Below, piece by piece: positions 22,901-32,573 of a DNA stretch of 64,000 nt. This DNA comes from an uncultured Ruminiclostridium sp. (lineage in GTDB: Bacteria; Bacillota; Clostridia; Oscillospirales; Ruminococcaceae): assembly GCA_949878745.1 (NCBI GenBank), contig CATLBH010000002.1, positions 62,001 to 126,000 on the forward strand, in the 5' to 3' direction. The notes under the pieces were generated by a model. The model did not search any database and was not told the DNA's origin. It was given only the letters and a program-made list of their open reading frames with translations. Position numbers and translations under genes: made by a program. The stretch's first letter is position 1; the number at the start of each line of letters is the position of its first letter.

Positions 22901-23803
22901 TCAGCCCATCAGCTTAACCATAACAGCCTTCTGAGCGTGGAGCCTGTTTTCCGCCTCGTCAAAAATCTCATTGGCGTGCTCCTCAAACACCTTCGCGGTG
23001 ATCTCTTCTTCGCGGTGGGCAGGAAGGCAGTGCAATACCATGGCGTCCCCGTGAGCAGAAGACATAATTCCGTCATTTATCTGATAGCCCTTAAAGGCAA
23101 TCCTTCTCTTTTCCGCCTCGCTCTCCTGACCCATTGAAGCCCATACGTCTGTAAACAGTACGTCGGCGCCCTCTGCCGCTTTCTTAGGATCGTTTGTGAG
23201 AGTGAAGTTGCTATAATCCTTTGTGAAATCCAGAACGGTTTTGTCGGGGTGATATCCGTCGGGACAAGCAACGGACACATTCATACCCACCTTAAGGCAG
23301 CCCACTATAAGCGAATTGGCCATATTGTTTCCGTCGCCGATATAGCACATATTTAGGCCGTCAAGCTTATTCTTGTATTCTCTTACGGTAAGAAGATCGG
23401 CAAGCACCTGACAGGGGTGGCAGTAATCGGTAAGGCCGTTGATAATGGGAATATTGCCGTATTCCGCAAGCTTTTCCACCTCTTCCTGTTTGAACGTCCT
23501 TATCATAATACCGTCAAGATATCTGGAAAGTACCCTTGCGGTGTCCTCCACCGGTTCTCCCCTTCCTATCTGCATTTCGTTCGAGGATAAAAAGAGCGGA
23601 TATCCGCCCAGCTGATACATACCAGTTTCAAAACTTACCCTTGTTCTTGTGGACGCTTTTTCAAATATCATACCCAGCGTCTTGCCTTTAAGGTGGTTGT
23701 GGGGTATACCGTGCTTCTGCTCATATTTAAGCTGGTCGGCGAGATTAAGTATCTCGATTATTTCCTCGGAGGACAAGTCCATCATTTTCAATAGGTGTTT
23801 CAT
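22901..23803 (-). CDS. argF: Ornithine carbamoyltransferase
   Basis: A 300-residue enzyme that joins carbamoyl phosphate and ornithine to citrulline, the sixth step of arginine synthesis. The carbamoyl-phosphate site STRTR is at 51-55. The loop HPCQVLAD, the ornithine-side D-V-W-A-S-M-G and the HCLPAHR motif with the reactive cysteine near 268 are all present. Length is normal. It is the last gene of the arg operon, 22 bases after a GNAT gene. Because the ORF sits in a biosynthetic operon it is anabolic argF rather than catabolic arcB. Confidence 0.95.
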   Translation of the reverse strand: MKHLLKMMDLSSEEIIEILNLADQLKYEQKHGIPHNHLKGKTLGMIFEKASTRTRVSFETGMYQLGGYPLFLSSNEMQIGRGEPVEDTARVLSRYLDGIMIRTFKQEEVEKLAEYGNIPIINGLTDYCHPCQVLADLLTVREYKNKLDGLNMCYIGDGNNMANSLIVGCLKVGMNVSVACPDGYHPDKTVLDFTKDYSNFTLTNDPKKAAEGADVLFTDVWASMGQESEAEKRRIAFKGYQINDGIMSSAHGDAMVLHCLPAHREEEITAKVFEEHANEIFDEAENRLHAQKAVMVKLMG

Positions 23804-23825
23804 AAAATTACTTTCCTTTCACAAA

Positions 23826-24335
23826 TCATATTTTTAAGCTGTATTTTAAATAGTTGTAGCTGTGACCGTCCCGTTCGTCGGTCATTATTTCTGAACCCAC
23901 TTGCTCAAATCCAAATGCTTCAGCTAATTTTACGGAGGAAATATTTTCCTCCCGGGTCTGATAAATAAATTCTTTAGCGCCGTATTTTTCCTTGCAGTAG
24001 TCGATAAGCGCGCTTAAAATCTGTCTTCCGTACCCCTTTCGGGTAAATTTCGAACCCAGGCATATTCCCGTTTCACCGCAAACGTCCGATTCCAGTTTCT
24101 CTACGCCGGCAAAGCCTATCGGCTCACCGCTTTCTTTTTCGTAAACGATATAAGTATCGTGCTCTTTTTGCCAGTCGATGGTTTTCCGAATCCGAACCTG
24201 TGCTTTTTCCTCACTGTCGGAAACATTCCACATCATATATTTGGCGCTTTCGGGCTGAGACCATACGTTACGGTACATTCCCTCCCAGTCCGAAGGTTTG
24301 GCTTTATCTATAATCAGATCCTTTGTTTCAAGCAT
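23826..24335 (-). CDS. GNAT acetyltransferase (RimJ/RimL type) in the arg operon
   Basis: A 169-residue protein. It opens with a RimJ-like start (MLETKDLIIDKAKPSDWEGM), and has the acetyl-CoA loop RKGYGRQILSALIDY with the R-x-x-G-x-G/A pattern, then the EENISSVKLAEAFGFEQVG end. The family acetylates amines on peptides, proteins or small molecules. It is within the arg operon between argD and argF, so it could use an arginine-pathway metabolite, but an unrelated passenger is equally possible. Confidence 0.85.
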   Translation of the reverse strand: MLETKDLIIDKAKPSDWEGMYRNVWSQPESAKYMMWNVSDSEEKAQVRIRKTIDWQKEHDTYIVYEKESGEPIGFAGVEKLESDVCGETGICLGSKFTRKGYGRQILSALIDYCKEKYGAKEFIYQTREENISSVKLAEAFGFEQVGSEIMTDERDGHSYNYLKYSLKI

Positions 24336-24352
24336 TTAAGCCTCTTTTCCGT

Positions 24353-25516
24353 TCACAATAATATCTTTTTCAATATTTCAACGCCTCTGTCAATTTCCTC
24401 ATACGAAATCGTGAGAGGGGGGAGAAAACGCAGTCTTTCCTTGGCCGTAAGCACCAGAAGCCCGTTGTCAAGAGCCGCCTTTGCCGTTTCCGCCGCGTTT
24501 TTTGCTTTAAGCTCCGCTCCCAGCATAAGCCCGATACCGTCAACCTTGACAATTTCGGGAATTTGCATAAGGCTGTTTCTCAAATATTCTCCCTTTTCCC
24601 TTACCTGCTTCAAACAATCGGTATTTTCTATATGGTCAAGCACGGCTTTTCCTCCCGCGCAGGCTATGGGATTTCCACCGAAGGTGGAACCGTGGGTTCC
24701 CTTTCCCAGAACGTCCTTACACTTTTCGTCGGCAAGACACACCCCCATGGGAAGTCCTCCGGCGATTCCCTTGGCAAGGGTAGTCACATTGGCTTTTTGA
24801 CCGTATCCTTGCCCCGCCAAATAAGACCCGGTTCTGCCCACACCCGTCTGTACCTCGTCGGCAACGGTCAGTATGTCCTTTTTTCCGCAAAGCTCGAATA
24901 CAGAATCAACGAAATCACGATTTAACGGCACAACTCCGCCTTCCCCCTGAATATACTCGAACATTACGGCGCACACCGTTTCGTCAAGATTCGCTTTCAG
25001 GTCGTCAATGTTGTTGGCTTCAACATACCTGAATCCTTCCACAAAGGGGAAGAAATAATTGTGAAAAACGTCCTGTCCGGTTGCGGAAAGAGTGCAGAGG
25101 GTTCTTCCGTGGAAGCTGTTTTTTAAGGTAATTATATTGTGCCTTCCCTTGCCGTACTTGTCAAAGCTGTATTTTCGCACAAGCTTAATGGCACATTCAT
25201 TGGCTTCCGCGCCGCTGTTGCCAAAAAATGCCGCAGAATAACCGGTGATCCTGTTGAGCCGCTCCGCGAAATCCGCCTGAATCTTGGTGTAATAATAGTT
25301 GGATGTGTGCTGAATCGTTCTGACCTGATCGCATACCGCTTTAACCCAGCTGTCGTTGCAGTAGCCCAGGGAATTTGTGCCTATACCGCTCCCGAAATCA
25401 ATATAAGTCTTTCCGTTCTCGTCGGTGGCGGTTTCTTTCTCTCCTTTTTCCATCACAACGGGATATCTGCCGTAGGTGTGCATTATATTGCCGTCAAATT
25501 TTTCTATTGTGTCCAT
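24353..25516 (-). CDS. argD: Acetylornithine aminotransferase
   Basis: A 387-residue class III PLP aminotransferase. It has GAEANECAIKLVRKY (PLP phosphate contacts), the SFHGRTLCTLSATGQ motif, VADEVQTGVGRTG with the pyridine-ring Asp, and the TTLAKGIAGGLPMG motif carrying the Schiff-base lysine. It transfers the amino group of glutamate to N-acetylglutamate semialdehyde. It stands 32 bases after argB in the operon. Confidence 0.95.
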   Translation of the reverse strand: MDTIEKFDGNIMHTYGRYPVVMEKGEKETATDENGKTYIDFGSGIGTNSLGYCNDSWVKAVCDQVRTIQHTSNYYYTKIQADFAERLNRITGYSAAFFGNSGAEANECAIKLVRKYSFDKYGKGRHNIITLKNSFHGRTLCTLSATGQDVFHNYFFPFVEGFRYVEANNIDDLKANLDETVCAVMFEYIQGEGGVVPLNRDFVDSVFELCGKKDILTVADEVQTGVGRTGSYLAGQGYGQKANVTTLAKGIAGGLPMGVCLADEKCKDVLGKGTHGSTFGGNPIACAGGKAVLDHIENTDCLKQVREKGEYLRNSLMQIPEIVKVDGIGLMLGAELKAKNAAETAKAALDNGLLVLTAKERLRFLPPLTISYEEIDRGVEILKKILL

Positions 25517-25548
25517 TTTGTCTCCCTTTTATTTTTCAAAACTTGTTC

Positions 25549-26394
25549 TCAGTTTACTATCATTGTTCCCGCACCCTCGTTGGTAAGCAGCTCTATCAGG
25601 ATAGAATGAGGTATGCGCCCGTCTATTATGTTTGCCTTAGGTACGCCGCGGCGTACCGCTTCCACACAGCAGTCTATTTTTGGAATCATTCCGCCCCTTA
25701 CTATTCCCTGCTTCTTAAGATACGGCACCTCGCTCACTCCAACTGAATAGATAAGCGTGTTTTCGTCGTCCTTATCCTCAAGAAGCCCCACTATATCGGT
25801 CATAAGAATAAGATTGGCCGCCTTTACCTCTGCGGCTATACGGGCAGCCGCAGTATCGGCGTTAATATTGTACACCTCTCCGTTTGCTCCCGAAGCAACG
25901 GTTGAAATAACGGGAATATAGCCTTTATCGAGAACGTCATGTATAATTTGCGGATTCACGGCGGTTATCTCGCCCACAAGGCCAAGACTATCGTCCTTCT
26001 GCTCCGCTTCGATAAGATGACCGTCAAGTCCGCAAAGACCCACGGCCTTACCCTTATGAAGATGAAGGAGGTCCACAAGATCTTTGTTAACCTTTCCGCA
26101 AAGCACCATCTGTACTATATCCATCGTTTCCTTATCGGTATAGCGAAGCCCATTAACAAATCTACTCTCCTTGCCCACTTTTCCGAGCATGGCGTTTATT
26201 TCGGGGCCTCCACCGTGTACCAAAACAATACGTATTCCCACCAATGACAGCAGCACTATATCCGACATTACCGCCTGTTTTAAGGAAGCATTTGTCATAG
26301 CGTTGCCGCCGTATTTTACCACTACGGTTTTCCCTGCGTACTGCTGTATATAAGGTAAAGCGTCGCTTAATATTTCCGCTCTGTCTTTTTTCAT
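25549..26394 (-). CDS. argB: Acetylglutamate kinase
   Basis: A 281-residue amino acid kinase. VVKYGGNAM near 25 is the lysine/glycine-rich phosphate loop; VHGGGPEINAML the second; GLCGLDG and later NINADTAA with the substrate-side Asp, GGMIPKIDC near the C-terminus. It phosphorylates N-acetylglutamate. An arginine-inhibition N-terminal helix is present only in shortened form, so arginine feedback is possible but unproven. It sits between argJ and argD in the operon. Confidence 0.95.
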   Translation of the reverse strand: MKKDRAEILSDALPYIQQYAGKTVVVKYGGNAMTNASLKQAVMSDIVLLSLVGIRIVLVHGGGPEINAMLGKVGKESRFVNGLRYTDKETMDIVQMVLCGKVNKDLVDLLHLHKGKAVGLCGLDGHLIEAEQKDDSLGLVGEITAVNPQIIHDVLDKGYIPVISTVASGANGEVYNINADTAAARIAAEVKAANLILMTDIVGLLEDKDDENTLIYSVGVSEVPYLKKQGIVRGGMIPKIDCCVEAVRRGVPKANIIDGRIPHSILIELLTNEGAGTMIVN

Positions 26395-26447
26395 TACTGT
26401 GCTCCTTTCGGATCTTTAGTTATTTTTTCGGGAGCAATTTTCGCCGA

Positions 26448-27716
26448 TCAGCTTCTGTACTCCGCGTTTATCTTAACATAATCGTAGGTAAGGTCACAGC
26501 CCCACGCGACGGCGGGATTGTCCCCCGAATGTAAGTCGATTATTATGATGATTTCGTCCTCTGAAAGTATTTTATAGGCCTCGTTCTCGGAAAAATCAAC
26601 ACCCACGCCGTTTTCGCAAACCCGCACCTCGCCCGCGCTTGAAGCGAAGTCGACGGAAACCTTTGATACGTCAAAATCCGCCTCCGCGTACCCAATGGCG
26701 CACATAACGCGGCCCCAGTTGGCGTCGGCCGCCGAAACCGCCGTTTTTAAAAGAGGACTGTTGACTACCGAAAGAGCCGTCGCCTTTGCGGTTTCTTCGG
26801 TATCGGCGTTTTTGACAACGCAGGTTATAAGCTTTGAAGCGCCCTCCCCGTCACGGGCGGTCTCCCTCGCCAGATTCATCATCACCGCGTGCAAAGCGTA
26901 AATAAACAGGTTATAATCTTCGTTAAATTCTGTTATTTCGTCATTTTCGGCATACCCCGACGACAGAAGAGTTACCATATCGTTAGTCGACGTGTCCCCG
27001 TCAACACTCACCATATTGTAGGTTATGGCGTTTATCTGCTTTAACGCGCTGTAAAGCATTTGGGAAGATATTTTAACATCCGTGGTAATAAAAGCGAGCA
27101 TAGTGGCCATATTCGGATTTATCATACCGCTGCCCTTGCTCATTCCGCCCAGACGGCAGGTCTTGCCCCCAAGCTTAAACTCGACGGCAAACTGCTTTTG
27201 TCGTGTATCGGTGGTCATAATGGCGGCGCAGGCGTCGTTATACCCCTCCTCCGAAAGCTTTTCCTTTAGTATTGGTATATTTTTTTCAAATGGCTCTAAG
27301 GACATTTTCTGTCCTATAACCCCCGTTGAAGCCACAATAACGTCCTCCGCCGAAATTCCCAACGCCTGGGCGGCAAGCTCGCAGGCTCCCTCTGCGATCT
27401 CAATTCCGTTTGAGTTGCAGGTGTTGGCGTTTCCCGAATTAACGATCACCGCCTGTGCCTTTCCGTTAGCCAAATGGCGCTTTGTAACGGTAATGGGAGC
27501 GCCCTTAACCTTATTTTGAGTATACAAGGCGGCGACATTGCACATTTTATCGCAATATATAAGCGCCATATCGTTTTTCTGAGAATTTGCCTTAATATGA
27601 GCGTTTACTCCCGAGGCTTTAAATCCCTTGGCAGCGCAGACTCCACCTTCTATAAAGGTGTATCCCTCAAAACCGCCGTCATCTATAAACCGCTTCGTCA
27701 TTTTTTTATTTTCCAT
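26448..27716 (-). CDS. argJ: Bifunctional glutamate/ornithine N-acetyltransferase
   Basis: A 422-residue ArgJ. The self-cleavage site is visible in NPNMATMLAFITTDVKI, where the Thr after Ala-Thr becomes the new N-terminus of the beta chain, together with the oxyanion pair in VIVASTGVIGQKM. The enzyme recycles the acetyl group from acetylornithine to glutamate. Whether it also uses acetyl-CoA cannot be told, but no argA is in the window, so a bifunctional form is probable. It follows the unknown gene by 29 bases. Confidence 0.95.
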   Translation of the reverse strand: MENKKMTKRFIDDGGFEGYTFIEGGVCAAKGFKASGVNAHIKANSQKNDMALIYCDKMCNVAALYTQNKVKGAPITVTKRHLANGKAQAVIVNSGNANTCNSNGIEIAEGACELAAQALGISAEDVIVASTGVIGQKMSLEPFEKNIPILKEKLSEEGYNDACAAIMTTDTRQKQFAVEFKLGGKTCRLGGMSKGSGMINPNMATMLAFITTDVKISSQMLYSALKQINAITYNMVSVDGDTSTNDMVTLLSSGYAENDEITEFNEDYNLFIYALHAVMMNLARETARDGEGASKLITCVVKNADTEETAKATALSVVNSPLLKTAVSAADANWGRVMCAIGYAEADFDVSKVSVDFASSAGEVRVCENGVGVDFSENEAYKILSEDEIIIIIDLHSGDNPAVAWGCDLTYDYVKINAEYRS

Positions 27717-27745
27717 TTTTCGGTTGTTCCTTTCACGCTTGGTTT

Positions 27746-28420
27746 TTATTTAAATAAGCTTTCCAGATATTCAAAAGTAAAATCGCTCATTCTTCTGACA
27801 TAGCCCCTGAATGAACAGGGATCCGGCGCGCCGTTTCTCAAGGCAACCGCTCTTTGCTTCCTCTTTGGCCAGCCGAATTTAAGCAAGGGCAGATCCTCCT
27901 CGGAAACCTCGCGGGGATAAATCTCCGAACCGTTTTCTCCGCTGAACGCCGTCTCAGCACCGCGGGTTATCGGCTCCTGATGAAAAAGATGAGGAACCTC
28001 GGATAACGTGTCCTTGTCAATAATTCTGGTAACCGTTCTCGGTATTGCCGCAATACAAGAGATGTGCGCTCCATTGGAAGAAAGATAGCCCATACCTTCG
28101 TTGAAAATCGCAAACTTTCCCAGTTTCTCCCTAGACACTATCGCCGTTCCTTCGGGAATGTGAGTGTTGTCCACGCTGTTAAACTCACGATACATATATT
28201 CGAAAGCATTTTCAATCTTTTCCACCTGAAGTCTCGCCATTACACAAAGCTTTTTTTCCAAAACGGATACCACATAAATGATATCTCCGATATTTACCAT
28301 TGAAAGATCGGGCATTACCACGTATTTGCTTCCGTAAATTACCTTTAAAGGCCCTTTGTCGTTGTACTCCTCAAGCTTTTTTACATATTCGCTTTCCCAA
28401 AATATAACATAAGACGTCAC
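27746..28420 (-). CDS. Unknown protein embedded in the arg operon
   Basis: A 224-residue soluble protein. I prefer GTG 28420, eight bases after AGG; the upstream GTG 28429 overlaps that site. I do not recognise the family. Visible: an N-terminal half rich in strands (SYVIFWESEYVKKLEE, GSKYVVMPDLSMVNIGDIIYV, VSVLEKKLCVMARLQVEKIE), which has the look of a PUA/EVE-like or SPFH-like barrel, and a C-terminal half with HLFHQEPITRGAETAFSGEN and GWPKRKQRAVALRNGAPDPCSF. There is no signal peptide. It lies between argC and argJ on the same transcript, so it may relate to arginine metabolism or be a passenger. Confidence 0.75.
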   Translation of the reverse strand: MTSYVIFWESEYVKKLEEYNDKGPLKVIYGSKYVVMPDLSMVNIGDIIYVVSVLEKKLCVMARLQVEKIENAFEYMYREFNSVDNTHIPEGTAIVSREKLGKFAIFNEGMGYLSSNGAHISCIAAIPRTVTRIIDKDTLSEVPHLFHQEPITRGAETAFSGENGSEIYPREVSEEDLPLLKFGWPKRKQRAVALRNGAPDPCSFRGYVRRMSDFTFEYLESLFK

Positions 28421-28493
28421 ATTTATCACCTGTCCATACTAAAAAGTCGAGACATTTTTTCAAAACCGCATATGATTAAAGATCGGTATAGAA

Positions 28494-29438
28494 CTATAAA
28501 AGTCCCGTTGTTTCATCTATACCCATCATTATATTGAGACACTGTACGGCGGCTCCGCTGGCGCCTTTGCCCAGATTGTCAAGCCTTGAGGCAAGCACGA
28601 TTCTGTCCTCGCTTCCGTAAACAAATATCTCCATATAATTTTTTCCGCTTAAAGTGTTGGCCGGCAAAAAACCGTCGGCCAATTCCTCCCCGCCCATAAA
28701 ATCACAGACCTTTATCATAGGCTGATATCTGTAATGATTTTTAAGCATTGTAACTATTTCCTCGGGAGCGTACCGCTTTTTCATCAGCTTGGGGAACAAA
28801 GGCACCGTTACCGTCATACCGCTGTAATAATCGCAGACCATGGGCATAAAAATCGGTTTTTCCGCCAGACCGCATATCTGCTGCATTTCGGGAAGGTGCT
28901 TATGCTGCTGGGTAAGGGCATATTGACGTGGGCTGTTGAATTCATAGGGCTTATTGTCGCTTTCATATACCGAAATGGCCTTTTTTCCCGCCCCGCTGTA
29001 CCCCGAAACCGCATGACAGGTTATGGGATAGTCGGGAGCTATAAAACCGTTGTACACCAAAGGATATACCAACGATATGAACCCTCCAGCGTAGCATCCG
29101 GGAACCGCCACACGCTTTGATTTTTTTATTTTCTCCCGATGAGACAAAGACAGTTCGGGAAAACCATATGCCCAATCGGGATTTGTGCGGTGAGCGGTGG
29201 ACGCGTCTATGATTCTTACGTCGGGATTTTCGGCCAGGGATACCGCTTCTACCGCCGCCGCGTCCGGAAGACACAAAAAGGTGAAATCCGAAGAGTTTAT
29301 CAGCTTTTTTCTTTCCGCAGGGTCTTTTCTCTTGTCCTCGTCGATTTGAATCAATTCGATATCGGAACGGTCGGCAAATCTCTCGAATATTTTAAGCCCC
29401 GTAGTTCCTTCCTGACCGTCAATAAATACTTTTACCAA
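28494..29438 (-). CDS. argC: N-acetyl-gamma-glutamyl-phosphate reductase (short type)
   Basis: A 314-residue enzyme of the shorter ArgC type. VFIDGQEGTTGLKI is the NADP-binding loop, AVPGCYAGGF has the catalytic cysteine, and HLPEMQQI the histidine region. It reduces acetylglutamyl phosphate to the semialdehyde. It is two bases after the PfkB kinase gene, so the two are translationally close. Confidence 0.93.
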   Translation of the reverse strand: MVKVFIDGQEGTTGLKIFERFADRSDIELIQIDEDKRKDPAERKKLINSSDFTFLCLPDAAAVEAVSLAENPDVRIIDASTAHRTNPDWAYGFPELSLSHREKIKKSKRVAVPGCYAGGFISLVYPLVYNGFIAPDYPITCHAVSGYSGAGKKAISVYESDNKPYEFNSPRQYALTQQHKHLPEMQQICGLAEKPIFMPMVCDYYSGMTVTVPLFPKLMKKRYAPEEIVTMLKNHYRYQPMIKVCDFMGGEELADGFLPANTLSGKNYMEIFVYGSEDRIVLASRLDNLGKGASGAAVQCLNIMMGIDETTGLL

Positions 29439-29440
29439 TT

Positions 29441-30331
29441 TTATACTCCTTTAATCAGTTTATCAATCTCCGTCAAAGTGGGAGGATTTTTCGCAATGGG
29501 AAATTTTGTACAGGCGATTCCCGCCGCCGCGCTGGCGAATTTCACCGTATCTTCATCGTCCATATTTTTGTATAAGGCGTATATTACTCCCGCCTTAAAG
29601 CTGTCTCCCGCACCCAAGGTGGATACTATATCCAGTGAATAGGGCTTGAAATACTTAGGCGGCCGTCCTTTTCGCCCGTAAACAAGTTCTTTTTCTCCTC
29701 TCGTAAAAATCACAAGCCCATCGGTGTGATCGGTATAAAGCTTTAACAGCGTTTCCAAATCCGCGTCGGGGTAGGTTTGTTTCAGATACTGATGCGATAC
29801 CGCGTTTACGGCGCAGTATCTGTTTATTTGGCTGTCGTAGGGACAGTCTATTGTAACATACGGCTTTTTCCACTTAAGGCAAAGCTCCGAGGAAAGGTCG
29901 GGATAAAAATACGGATCAATCCCGCAGCACGCGGAATTTTTTATCGAATCCTCCGAGGGCTTTTCATAAAAAGGCTCTTTCCCTCCATAGTGCTTTTGCC
30001 ATTCCCCGAAGGCTGTTCTTGTTTTTCCGTCTATTATGACCCAGTCGGTTATTCCGTCGAAGTCCTTGTCTTTAAGCTCGCTGAGATCGACGTTTTTATC
30101 GGAAAAGTAATTTCTTATAATGCTCCTGTTGCCGTTTCCCACATAAGTGCCCCCAAGCCTAAGAGGGCAGCCCAAAGAAGCGAGGACGGCGGAGGCGGTA
30201 CCCGTTTCGCCGCCTATCAAGTGATATTTTTCCTTTATTTCCCCGTAGCCGTCAGCCGAAGGGAAATCGCCCTTTAGCAAAAAAGCCTCGGTGGATATAA
30301 TCATTCCGTACATATAAATGAAATCGGTCAA
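29441..30331 (-). CDS. PfkB-family sugar/nucleoside kinase
   Basis: A 296-residue ribokinase-like protein. The N-terminal GG pair is in HLIGGETGTASAVLASLG, VGNGNRSIIRNYF is the substrate-side region, and the ATP-site signature STLGAGDSFKAG carries the anion hole and catalytic Asp. VTIDCPYDS is the usual strand before the ATP site. Substrate unknown. The gene overlaps the nucleotidyltransferase upstream by four bases (ATGA) and ends two bases before argC. A link with arginine synthesis is not known to me. Confidence 0.85.
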   Translation of the reverse strand: MTDFIYMYGMIISTEAFLLKGDFPSADGYGEIKEKYHLIGGETGTASAVLASLGCPLRLGGTYVGNGNRSIIRNYFSDKNVDLSELKDKDFDGITDWVIIDGKTRTAFGEWQKHYGGKEPFYEKPSEDSIKNSACCGIDPYFYPDLSSELCLKWKKPYVTIDCPYDSQINRYCAVNAVSHQYLKQTYPDADLETLLKLYTDHTDGLVIFTRGEKELVYGRKGRPPKYFKPYSLDIVSTLGAGDSFKAGVIYALYKNMDDEDTVKFASAAAGIACTKFPIAKNPPTLTEIDKLIKGV

Positions 30332-31101
30332 GAAAATCTCTCCTCCCTGTCAAAAATCGTTTTCATCATTCGTTCCGCGAATTCCACGGCCGTTTTCTCG
30401 TTTAAGGTCATAATTTTGTCCGAGGAATAACATTCAAGCGCTTTATCGATAATTTCTCTGTCCGAGGGGAGATTCGCATTTTCCGAAGCGTAACGTCCGC
30501 CCTCGGCCTTTGAACAGCATTTGTTTTCCTTGACGTACGCTAAAGTACGGCATAAATTAAGAATTACGTAAACCGGATCGGTCAGAATATCCGAAGGGGC
30601 GTTTTTTAAGTCGTAATAAACGCTGTCAATATAGAATTCCTCCGGGACTTTCCCGAAAACATTTCTTATTTCCTCGCCGCATATAGCCTTTCCGTAATTG
30701 TTGATTACGGTAAAATGCGCCGCCAAATCTTTGTCGGTTCCATTCATATTCCTTACGTAATCGTCGGGCGATCTCCTGTACCGTTCCAGATGAACGGGGG
30801 AAAAATGGAGCTCGAAGGGGGTGGGATAGACAAATGGGTTACAGTATTCGCGTTTTACTACACTTATTTCGATTCCCTTCGGCGGCGCGTGTTCATTCGC
30901 GGCCGTTATTTCGTTCATAAGCAAAAGCTTTTGAGAAAAGGAAATATCCTTTTCGATGACCGCTATAAGATCGATATCGCTTTTATCGGAGTTAAAACAG
31001 CCCATAGCCATTGAACCGTGCAGATATATTCCCGTAAGCTTATTGTCAAGAATCGTCCGCACCTTTTCCGCAAATCCGTAAATAAGATTCTTATAAAGCA
31101 T
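30328..31101 (-). CDS. Aminoglycoside-adenylyltransferase-like protein (AadA/DUF4111 type)
   Basis: A 257-residue nucleotidyltransferase-fold protein. It begins LYKNLIYGFAEKVRTIL, then the motif HGSMAMGCFNSDKSDIDLIAVI, with G-S and the D-x-D pair that binds Mg-ATP. A helical C-terminal half resembles the AadA/ANT(9) family (LCRTLAYVKENKCCSKAEGG). Homologues transfer AMP to aminoglycosides, but many related housekeeping proteins do not confer resistance. It sits seven bases after argH and overlaps the PfkB kinase, so a role in a small-molecule modification coupled to that kinase is as likely as resistance. Confidence 0.8.
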   Translation of the reverse strand: MLYKNLIYGFAEKVRTILDNKLTGIYLHGSMAMGCFNSDKSDIDLIAVIEKDISFSQKLLLMNEITAANEHAPPKGIEISVVKREYCNPFVYPTPFELHFSPVHLERYRRSPDDYVRNMNGTDKDLAAHFTVINNYGKAICGEEIRNVFGKVPEEFYIDSVYYDLKNAPSDILTDPVYVILNLCRTLAYVKENKCCSKAEGGRYASENANLPSDREIIDKALECYSSDKIMTLNEKTAVEFAERMMKTIFDREERFS

Positions 31102-31108
31102 ACTTTAA

Positions 31109-32530
31109 TTATTTATTGCAATCGTGTACCGTAACCGTATTGGCGGAATACAGCAAGTCGGTAAGAGTCTTTTTGGTGCACTTTATCTGTTCTCTGACGC
31201 TTTCGGGAGAAGGCCCGCCCTTGGAGCTTCTCATATTCACACAAGTATCAAGGCTTATCGCCTCGTATACATCATCGTCAAACAACTCGCTCCTGCTTTT
31301 ATAATCCTCCATGGGCAGATGTTCAAGATCGGTCTTTTTCTCTATGCAAATGGCAACCAGACCGCCGGTTATCTTGTAGGCATCCCTGAAAGCCATTCCC
31401 TTTTTCACAAGATAGTCTGCGCAGTCGGTGGCGTTTATGAAGCCTTTTGCCGCAGCGTTTCTCATATTTTCCTTATAAACCGACATTGTTTCGAGCATGG
31501 GTATAAAAGTGGAAAGACAAAGCTTTACGTTGTCAACGGCGTCAAAAATAGCCTCCTTGTCCTCCTGCATATCCTTATTGTACGCCAAAGGAAGCCCCTT
31601 CATCATGGTGAGCAGGTTCATATTGTCCCCGATAACACGGGCACACTTCCCTCTTATCAGCTCCGTAACGTCGGGGTTTTTCTTTTGGGGCATTATGCTG
31701 GAGCCTGTGGCGTAGGCGTCGTCAAGCTCTATGAATTTGAATTCCCAGCTGCACCACAAAATTATTTCCTCGGAAAACCTTGAAAGATGAGTCATAATAA
31801 GCGATATGGCGCTTGCCAGCTCTATGCAGAAGTCCCTGTCGGAAACGCCGTCAAGAGAATTTACCGTGGCTCCGCCGAACCTCAGAAACTCGGCGGTAAA
31901 GTCTCTGTCAATGGGATAGGTGGTACCCGCCAAAGCGCCGCTTCCCAAGGGGCACAGATTCATTCGCTTCTCCGCATCATTCAGTCTGTCTATATCCCTT
32001 AAAAACATCTGCGCGTACGCCATAAGATGGTGGGCGAAGGTTATGGGCTGAGCCCGCTGCAAATGGGTATATCCGGGCATTACCGTTTCCGTATGCTTTT
32101 CGGCGATTTCGCACAGGACGACGATCAGATTTTTCAGAAGTTTTTTTATTTCCTCCGTCTCGTCGCGAAGATAAAGGCGGATATCCAAAGCCACCTGATC
32201 GTTGCGGGAACGGGCGGTATGGAGCCTTTTGCCCGTCTCTCCCAGTCTTTCCGTCAGGACGCTTTCTATGAACATGTGAATATCCTCCGCGTTCATATCA
32301 AGCTGTAATTTCCCCTCGTCAATTTCCTTGAGTACGTTTTTCAGTTCCTTAACCAGCGCTTCGCTGTCCTCGGGAGAAATAATGCCGCATTTGCCCAGCA
32401 TTGTGGCGTGAGCGATACTGCCGATTATATCATGTCCGTACATTCTGCCGTCAAAGGAGATGGAGGAGTTGAAAGCGTTCACCTTGCTGTCTACCTCTTT
32501 TGAAAATCTCCCTGCCCACATCATTGCCAT
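31109..32530 (-). CDS. argH: Argininosuccinate lyase
   Basis: A 473-residue fumarase/aspartase-superfamily enzyme. It has the early SRNDQVALD region, TAGSSIMPQKKNPD-type signature as GSSIMPQKKNPD, and HLQRAQPITF with the catalytic histidine. It splits argininosuccinate into arginine and fumarate. It starts after a 111-base gap from argG containing a hairpin. Confidence 0.95.
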   Translation of the reverse strand: MAMMWAGRFSKEVDSKVNAFNSSISFDGRMYGHDIIGSIAHATMLGKCGIISPEDSEALVKELKNVLKEIDEGKLQLDMNAEDIHMFIESVLTERLGETGKRLHTARSRNDQVALDIRLYLRDETEEIKKLLKNLIVVLCEIAEKHTETVMPGYTHLQRAQPITFAHHLMAYAQMFLRDIDRLNDAEKRMNLCPLGSGALAGTTYPIDRDFTAEFLRFGGATVNSLDGVSDRDFCIELASAISLIMTHLSRFSEEIILWCSWEFKFIELDDAYATGSSIMPQKKNPDVTELIRGKCARVIGDNMNLLTMMKGLPLAYNKDMQEDKEAIFDAVDNVKLCLSTFIPMLETMSVYKENMRNAAAKGFINATDCADYLVKKGMAFRDAYKITGGLVAICIEKKTDLEHLPMEDYKSRSELFDDDVYEAISLDTCVNMRSSKGGPSPESVREQIKCTKKTLTDLLYSANTVTVHDCNK

Positions 32531-32573
32531 AAGCTTAACCTCTGATATTTTTTATTATTTTCATTTTTTCGAT

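Noticed and set aside
30328-31101. Aminoglycoside-resistance gene
   Set aside because: The fold is AadA-like, but the gene sits in a biosynthetic operon with no mobile element around it, so a resistance call would be unfounded.
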